Positions 17,478 through 21,455 of a stretch of 21,455 bases of DNA are shown here, piece after piece; position 1 is the first letter of the stretch, and each line of letters begins with the position of its first letter. Made by a program: the position numbers and the translations under genes. Below the pieces are notes generated by a model. The model worked only from the letters and a program-made list of their open reading frames with translations. It was not told the origin of the DNA and did not search any database. Origin of the DNA: Candidatus Latescibacterota bacterium (GTDB lineage Bacteria; Latescibacterota; UBA2968; UBA8231). Location: the NCBI GenBank assembly GCA_022825185.1, contig JAJDYK010000036.1, positions 1 through 21,455 of the forward strand, read 5' to 3'.

Positions 17478-18659
17478 ATGGCCACCAAACGCATCGCCGT
17501 CATCGCTACCATCTATCGCTACCTCTCGCACGCCCAGCACTTTGCCGACCGCTTCGTAGTCGGCTATCCCTACGGCGGCCGCTGGCACCGTCCCGACTGC
17601 AAAATCGTCTCGCTCTATGTCGATCAGCAGCCCGAAGGCGACCAAAGCCAAGATCGAGCGCGCGAATTCGGCTTTTCAGTGTACCCCACCATCGCCGAGG
17701 CCCTGCGCTGTGGCGGCGACGAACTGGCTTGCGACGCAGTGCTGATCATCGGCGAGCACGGCGAGTACCCCAGAAACGACAAAGGACAGGTTCTATACCC
17801 GCGCTACGAATTCTTCAAAGAATGCGTCCAAGTCTTTGAAGAAGACGGCCGTTCCGTACCAGTTTACAACGACAAGCACCTCTCCTACAGCTTTGCCAAA
17901 GCGCAAGAGATGGTTGACGACGGCCACCGGCTCGACTTCCCGATCCTCGCCGGTTCGTCGCTGCCGGTCACTTGGCGGCTGCCCGATGTCGAACTGCCTT
18001 TGGGCTGCCAGATCGAAGAGGCGCTGATGGTCGGCGTCGGCGGCTCCGACCCCATGGATTACCACGCGCTAGAGGCCATGCAGTGCATGATCGAGCGCCG
18101 CTTCGGCGGCGAGACCGGCGTCAAATCCGTGCAATTGATTGAAGGAGAGGCCGTGTGGAAGGCAGGTGAGGACGGCCGCTATTCGCTAAGACTGCTCGAC
18201 TCCGCCCTCTCGCGCAGCGACTCTCCTTGCGGCAAAACCGACGAGGATGGCCGCACCCAAGACCTGCTCGGCAACGGCGAGTTGCCCCAGCTCGTCAAAG
18301 AGCCAGCCGCGTATTTCATCGAGCACAACGACGGCCTCAAGACGACTCTCCTGATGCTCAACGGTGCCATCCGCGACTACTGCTTCGCCTGCAAGCTCGC
18401 TGGCGAGGACGATCCCATCTCGACCCAATTTTTCTTGCCGCCGACGCCCAACGTCACGTACTCGGCCTGCCTAGTGGCCAAGATCTGGGAAATGATCGAG
18501 ACCGGCCGTGCGCCCTTTCCCGCCGAGCGCACCCTAATCGTCAGCGGCGCGCTCGAAAGCTGCCTGACCTCCAAAGTGAAGGGCCACAAACTGCTCGAAA
18601 CACCCCACCTCAAGGTGGATTACCAAGCGCCAGCCGAATCGCATCACGGCCGCTTCTAA
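17478..18659 (+). CDS. Uncharacterised protein, second of a tandem paralogous pair
   Basis: Product of 393 residues, alignable with its upstream neighbour along the whole length at roughly half of positions by eye. Shared blocks include SHAQH, VSLYVDQ-PEGD-SQDRA, GEHGEYPRN, LYPRYEFFK, NDKHLS (Lys133), LAGSSLPVTWR, QCMIERRFGGETGVK and, near the end, DDPISTQFFLPP, FPAERTL and LETPHLKVDYQA. Conservation across both copies suggests an enzyme active site around the NDKH and GGETGV segments. No signal peptide and no transmembrane helix. It starts 6 bases after the first copy, so both should be made from one mRNA and may form a heteromer. Function is unknown; a sugar or sugar-acid oxidoreductase is a guess from fold layout and from the aldo/keto reductase that follows. 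Confidence 0.82.
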   Translation: MATKRIAVIATIYRYLSHAQHFADRFVVGYPYGGRWHRPDCKIVSLYVDQQPEGDQSQDRAREFGFSVYPTIAEALRCGGDELACDAVLIIGEHGEYPRNDKGQVLYPRYEFFKECVQVFEEDGRSVPVYNDKHLSYSFAKAQEMVDDGHRLDFPILAGSSLPVTWRLPDVELPLGCQIEEALMVGVGGSDPMDYHALEAMQCMIERRFGGETGVKSVQLIEGEAVWKAGEDGRYSLRLLDSALSRSDSPCGKTDEDGRTQDLLGNGELPQLVKEPAAYFIEHNDGLKTTLLMLNGAIRDYCFACKLAGEDDPISTQFFLPPTPNVTYSACLVAKIWEMIETGRAPFPAERTLIVSGALESCLTSKVKGHKLLETPHLKVDYQAPAESHHGRF

Positions 18660-18698
18660 CGACTTTAGAGCAACCTGCAAAACGAAAGGAAGCATCCT

Positions 18699-19721
18699 AT
18701 GTCCACCATCCCCACGCGCGCTTTGCGCACCGGCGTCGAGCTAAGCACGCTCGGCTTTGGCGGTGCGCCTTTGGGTGAGCTTTTCGACCCGGTCAGCGAA
18801 ACCCAAGCCCAAGACACCCTGCAAGCGGCCTGGGACGCTGGCATCCGCTACTACGACACCGCTCCGTTCTACGGCTATGGCAAAAGCGAACACCGCCTCG
18901 GTTACTTTCTCCGCCAGCAGCAGCGCAAGGACTTCGTGCTCTCGACCAAGGTCGGCCGAGTGCTCACGGCCACCCGCAATCTCGATTCTTTTGAAAAGGG
19001 CTTCTGGATCGGCGGCCTGCCCTTTGACTTCCGCTTCGACTACGGGTACGACGGCATCATGCGCTCGTGGGAAGACAGCTTACAGCGGCTCGGCCTCAAC
19101 TCCATTGACCTGCTCCTAATCCACGACCTCGACAGCTTCTTCCACGACAGCGAGCAGCGCTTCTCCGCCCACGTCAATCACCTAATCACCAGCGGCTGGC
19201 GCGCCCTCGACGAGTTGCGCTCCCAAGGGCTAGTCAAGGCCGTCGGTGCAGGTCTCAACCGCATGGGAGCCATGCCGCGCCTGCTCGACGCGGCCGACCT
19301 CGACTTCTGCATCGTCGCCATGCCCTATACGCTCTTGGACCAGGACTCCCTCGACGAGGAGTTTCCTCTCTGCGAGGAGCGCGACGTGCGCATCGTTATC
19401 GGCGCGGTTTTCGCTTCCGGCATCCTCGCCTCCGGCCCAGTCGAAGGTGCCCGCTACGCCTATGACACCGCCTCGCCCGAAATCCTCGCAAAAACCCGCC
19501 GCATCCAAGCTGTCTGCCAGCGACACGACGTGCCCTTGCCCGCCGCCGCCATGCAGTTCCCGCTCGGGAACCCGCTCGTCGCAGCGATTATCCCAGGGGC
19601 GCAGACACCGGCGCACATCGAGACCAACGCCCAGTGGTTTCAGCACGAAATACCAACGGACCTGTGGGCCGAGCTAAAGGCGGAAGGACTGTTGCGGGAA
19701 GACGCGCCGACGCCAGCGTAG
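18699..19721 (+). CDS. Aldo/keto reductase (D-threo-aldose/L-fucose dehydrogenase type)
   Basis: Product of 340 residues, a TIM-barrel NAD(P)-dependent oxidoreductase. The catalytic tetrad is Asp53 and Tyr58 (YYDTAPFYGYG), Lys84 (LSTKVGR) and His142 (LLLIHDLDS). The long first insertion with FWIGGLPFDFRFDYGYDGIMRSWEDSLQRLGL is typical of the subfamily containing D-threo-aldose 1-dehydrogenase, L-fucose dehydrogenase and pyridoxal 4-dehydrogenase. AAAGGAAG precedes the ATG. Its gap from the second paralogue is 39 bases, consistent with one operon. The likely role is oxidation of a free aldose to a lactone, ahead of a dehydratase such as the UxuA-like enzyme. Substrate choice is an inference. 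Confidence 0.88.
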   Translation: MSTIPTRALRTGVELSTLGFGGAPLGELFDPVSETQAQDTLQAAWDAGIRYYDTAPFYGYGKSEHRLGYFLRQQQRKDFVLSTKVGRVLTATRNLDSFEKGFWIGGLPFDFRFDYGYDGIMRSWEDSLQRLGLNSIDLLLIHDLDSFFHDSEQRFSAHVNHLITSGWRALDELRSQGLVKAVGAGLNRMGAMPRLLDAADLDFCIVAMPYTLLDQDSLDEEFPLCEERDVRIVIGAVFASGILASGPVEGARYAYDTASPEILAKTRRIQAVCQRHDVPLPAAAMQFPLGNPLVAAIIPGAQTPAHIETNAQWFQHEIPTDLWAELKAEGLLREDAPTPA

Positions 19722-19723
19722 GG

Positions 19724-19751
19724 GTAGGGGCGATTCGCGAACCGCCCCTAC
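19724..19751. repeat. GTAGGGGCGA-type palindromic repeat, second copy
   Basis: GTAGGGGCG (19724-19732) pairs with CGCCCCTAC (19743-19751); the 10 bases between (ATTCGCGAAC) are nearly self-complementary with one mismatch, giving a long hairpin. It begins 3 bases after the aldo/keto reductase stop and ends 29 bases before the next start. It shares GTAGGGGCGA with the hairpin at 152. It may act as a terminator or mRNA stabiliser for the upstream operon, though no T-run follows. It is best read as a dispersed palindromic element. Confidence 0.65.
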
Positions 19752-19780
19752 GGTCGGTCGCCCCGATGAACGAGGTTAAG

Positions 19781-21455
19781 ATGAACCACGCGGTCCCGAA
19801 CCAGCAGCAGACATTCGGTCACATCCTCGGACAGCAATACACAGTTTTCGACGGGTTGGCTGGGATGTACGTGGAAGCCTTTTACCAAGACCGCCACGGC
19901 CTCCTCTGGATCGGCACAACCGACGGCGGCGTAAGCCGGTTTGACGGAGCGCACTTCGATACTTTTGGCCTGTCGGATGGGCTGCCCCATCTCTCCGTAA
20001 CAACGATTGTCGAAGACGCGGACGGACGGCTGTTATTCGGCACGTTCGGCGGTGGGATAGCAGCCTACGACGGACGCGACTTTCAGGTGTACACCACCGA
20101 ACACGGGCTGCCTTCCAACGACATATTCGGCCTGCAACCCCAAGCCGACGGCTCGATGCGAGTGCTGACCTCAGCGGGGGTGGGCCGGTTCGTCGAAGGA
20201 CGGTGTGTAGAGTGCATGACGGAACTAGCGGGTAAGCCCCTAGGACTGGTGTACGACATGGCGACCGACGCGGCGGGTACGACGTGGCTGGCGACGCAGG
20301 GGCGTGGAGTCCTCAGCATGGATGGCCAGCGCATGAACACAGATTCAGGTGATGAACATGACGCGGTGCAGTTGCAGTGGCCTTGGAATTTCGCTCAAGA
20401 CGCTGCTGGTAATCTGTGGATCGGTTTCCGCTACGTCGGCACAGAAGTGGTTGTAGGCCGCTACGATCCCGCGAGCCGACAATTCGAGATCATCCGCGTG
20501 GACGATGGGGCTGAGGGGCGGAAGTCGTCCTGAATGGAACGCGCCACGTGCGCGTGGACGCCCGAGACCGGCTCTGGCTCAGCCGCCGAGGTGTGCTAGT
20601 GTACGACGGAGAGGAATGGCATCCTTTCTCAGCCAACTTGCCAGGTGTTCACTTTTCGGGTACGCGCCTGACCTACGAGGATAGCGAGGGAAATATCTGG
20701 GTAGGGCTGTGGGGAGGCGGGCTGATCTTTTGCGATCCAATCAGTATTCAGCTATACGACAAAAAAGACGGCCTGCCCGACAGCGAGGTTCGGTGTCTGA
20801 GAGAAGACCAAGAGGGCCGGATCTGGATTGGCACGACCGGGGGCTTGGCCTGCTTAGAGGACAACCAGATCCGTCCGGTGGAGGTCGGCTATACCGTCTT
20901 ATCTATAGCAGTAGATCGACAAGGGCAGGTTTGGAGCAATGGCCCCGAGGGACAGGTATTCAAGTCGGTAGGTAGAGAAACCCAAGCGATCGCGGTGATC
21001 GCCGGGGGTGTAGAAATCAAGATGTTGTTCCAAGGCCGAGAAGGGCACTTAATCGCCTGCACTTCCGAGGGGCAACTGGGACGGATCGAAGCAAACCGCT
21101 TCATTGCGATTGGGGATCTGCGGCCTCTGGCTTATAGAATCGTTCTACAGGATCGAGAAGGCTCCTTCTGGCTCGGTCTCTATGGAACAAGGCCGGCTCT
21201 GTACAATCACAAGGATGGTCATCTCCACGCGTGTGACATGGCTGGCATAGAGGCCGTCGGCTATGTGAATGCTTTGTGTGAGTACCAGGACGCGATTTGG
21301 GTGGGAACCGCTCACCCGAGATTCAGTTCCACTTCCAAGGCATCAGTTTCAGGAGCGGGGCCGAGCAAATGCGCTACAGCCATCGGCTCGTCGGCCACGG
21401 TCCGGCAGAAGAGTGGAGCGCATTCGCGCCCGCCAATCGGGTGACGTACCAAGAC
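19781..21455 (+). pseudogene. Two-component-type sensor with Reg_prop beta-propeller and Y_Y_Y domain, broken by two frame changes and cut by the window edge
   Basis: The gene reads as beta-propeller repeats: GLLWIGTTDGGVSRFDG, GRLLFGTFGGGIAAYDG, GTTWLATQGRGVLS, GNLWIGFRYVG, DRLWLSRRGVLVYDG, GNIWVGLWGGGL, GRIWIGTTGGLACLE and GSFWLGLYG. The first frame runs from the ATG at 19781 (GAGG 5 bases upstream) to a stop at 20531-20533. The propeller continues in the next frame from about 20515 (EVVLNGTRHVRVDARDRLWL) to about 21310. From about 21318 a third frame reads EIQFHFQGISFRSGAEQMRY then SHRLVGHGPAEEW, the start of a Y_Y_Y domain, open to the window edge. The first break needs one extra base near the G-run at 20515-20518. 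The second joins an unfinished propeller blade directly to Y_Y_Y, so a longer deletion is likely. Intact relatives are membrane-linked sensors with a kinase or other output domain; none is visible here. Sequencing error is possible for the first break. Confidence 0.75.

Noticed and set aside
19766..19780. ATG at 19766 as start of the propeller gene
   Set aside because: GAGG at 19772-19775 is correctly spaced only for the ATG at 19781.

Overview
The window looks like a GC-rich chromosome segment from an uncultured Gram-negative bacterium. A sulfatase, a DUF4159 protein, a mannonate dehydratase, an aldo/keto reductase of the threo-aldose/fucose dehydrogenase type and a propeller sensor are the mix usual in Latescibacterota, Poribacteria, Tectomicrobia or Planctomycetota. 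There is no rRNA or marker gene, so this placement is an inference. I see no tRNA, rRNA, CRISPR array or transposase gene.

Region 1 (1-3056) is metabolic. A glutathione peroxidase overlaps a sulfatase by four bases. The aerobic coproporphyrinogen oxidase hemF converges on them and its stop overlaps the sulfatase stop. The sulfatase carries a 13-bp-arm palindrome inserted in frame.

Region 2 (about 3057-9233) is a defence/toxin island. One tight operon encodes a PIN-domain protein fused in frame to a DUF433 antitoxin domain, a DUF5615 PIN-like toxin, and a single-chain restriction-modification enzyme with a PD-(D/E)XK nuclease, an N6-adenine methylase and a type ISP-like C-terminus. An AT-rich RES-domain gene with an N-terminal zinc ribbon follows and looks foreign. 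The operon is preceded by tandem repeats that could be operators, and the RES gene is followed by a cluster of short palindromes.

Region 3 (9464-15414) returns to core and accessory metabolism: phosphatidylserine decarboxylase, mannonate dehydratase (uxuA), an ornithine cyclodeaminase/mu-crystallin homologue on the minus strand, a secreted DUF4159 protein, an EamA transporter and a PHP-domain phosphoesterase.

Region 4 (15468-16197) is a second toxin-antitoxin-like pair, MNT nucleotidyltransferase plus HEPN, overlapping by 14 bases. Region 5 (16278-19721) holds two tandem paralogues of an uncharacterised family, whose layout resembles a degenerate Gfo/Idh/MocA oxidoreductase, followed by an aldo/keto reductase. 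This suggests sugar or sugar-acid redox metabolism together with uxuA. Region 6 (19781 to the end) is a propeller (Reg_prop) and Y_Y_Y sensor gene broken across three reading frames, probably a pseudogene truncated by the window edge.

The most unusual items are the PIN-DUF433 fusion operonic with a second PIN-like toxin and a restriction enzyme, the tandem unknown family, and the palindrome translated inside the sulfatase.
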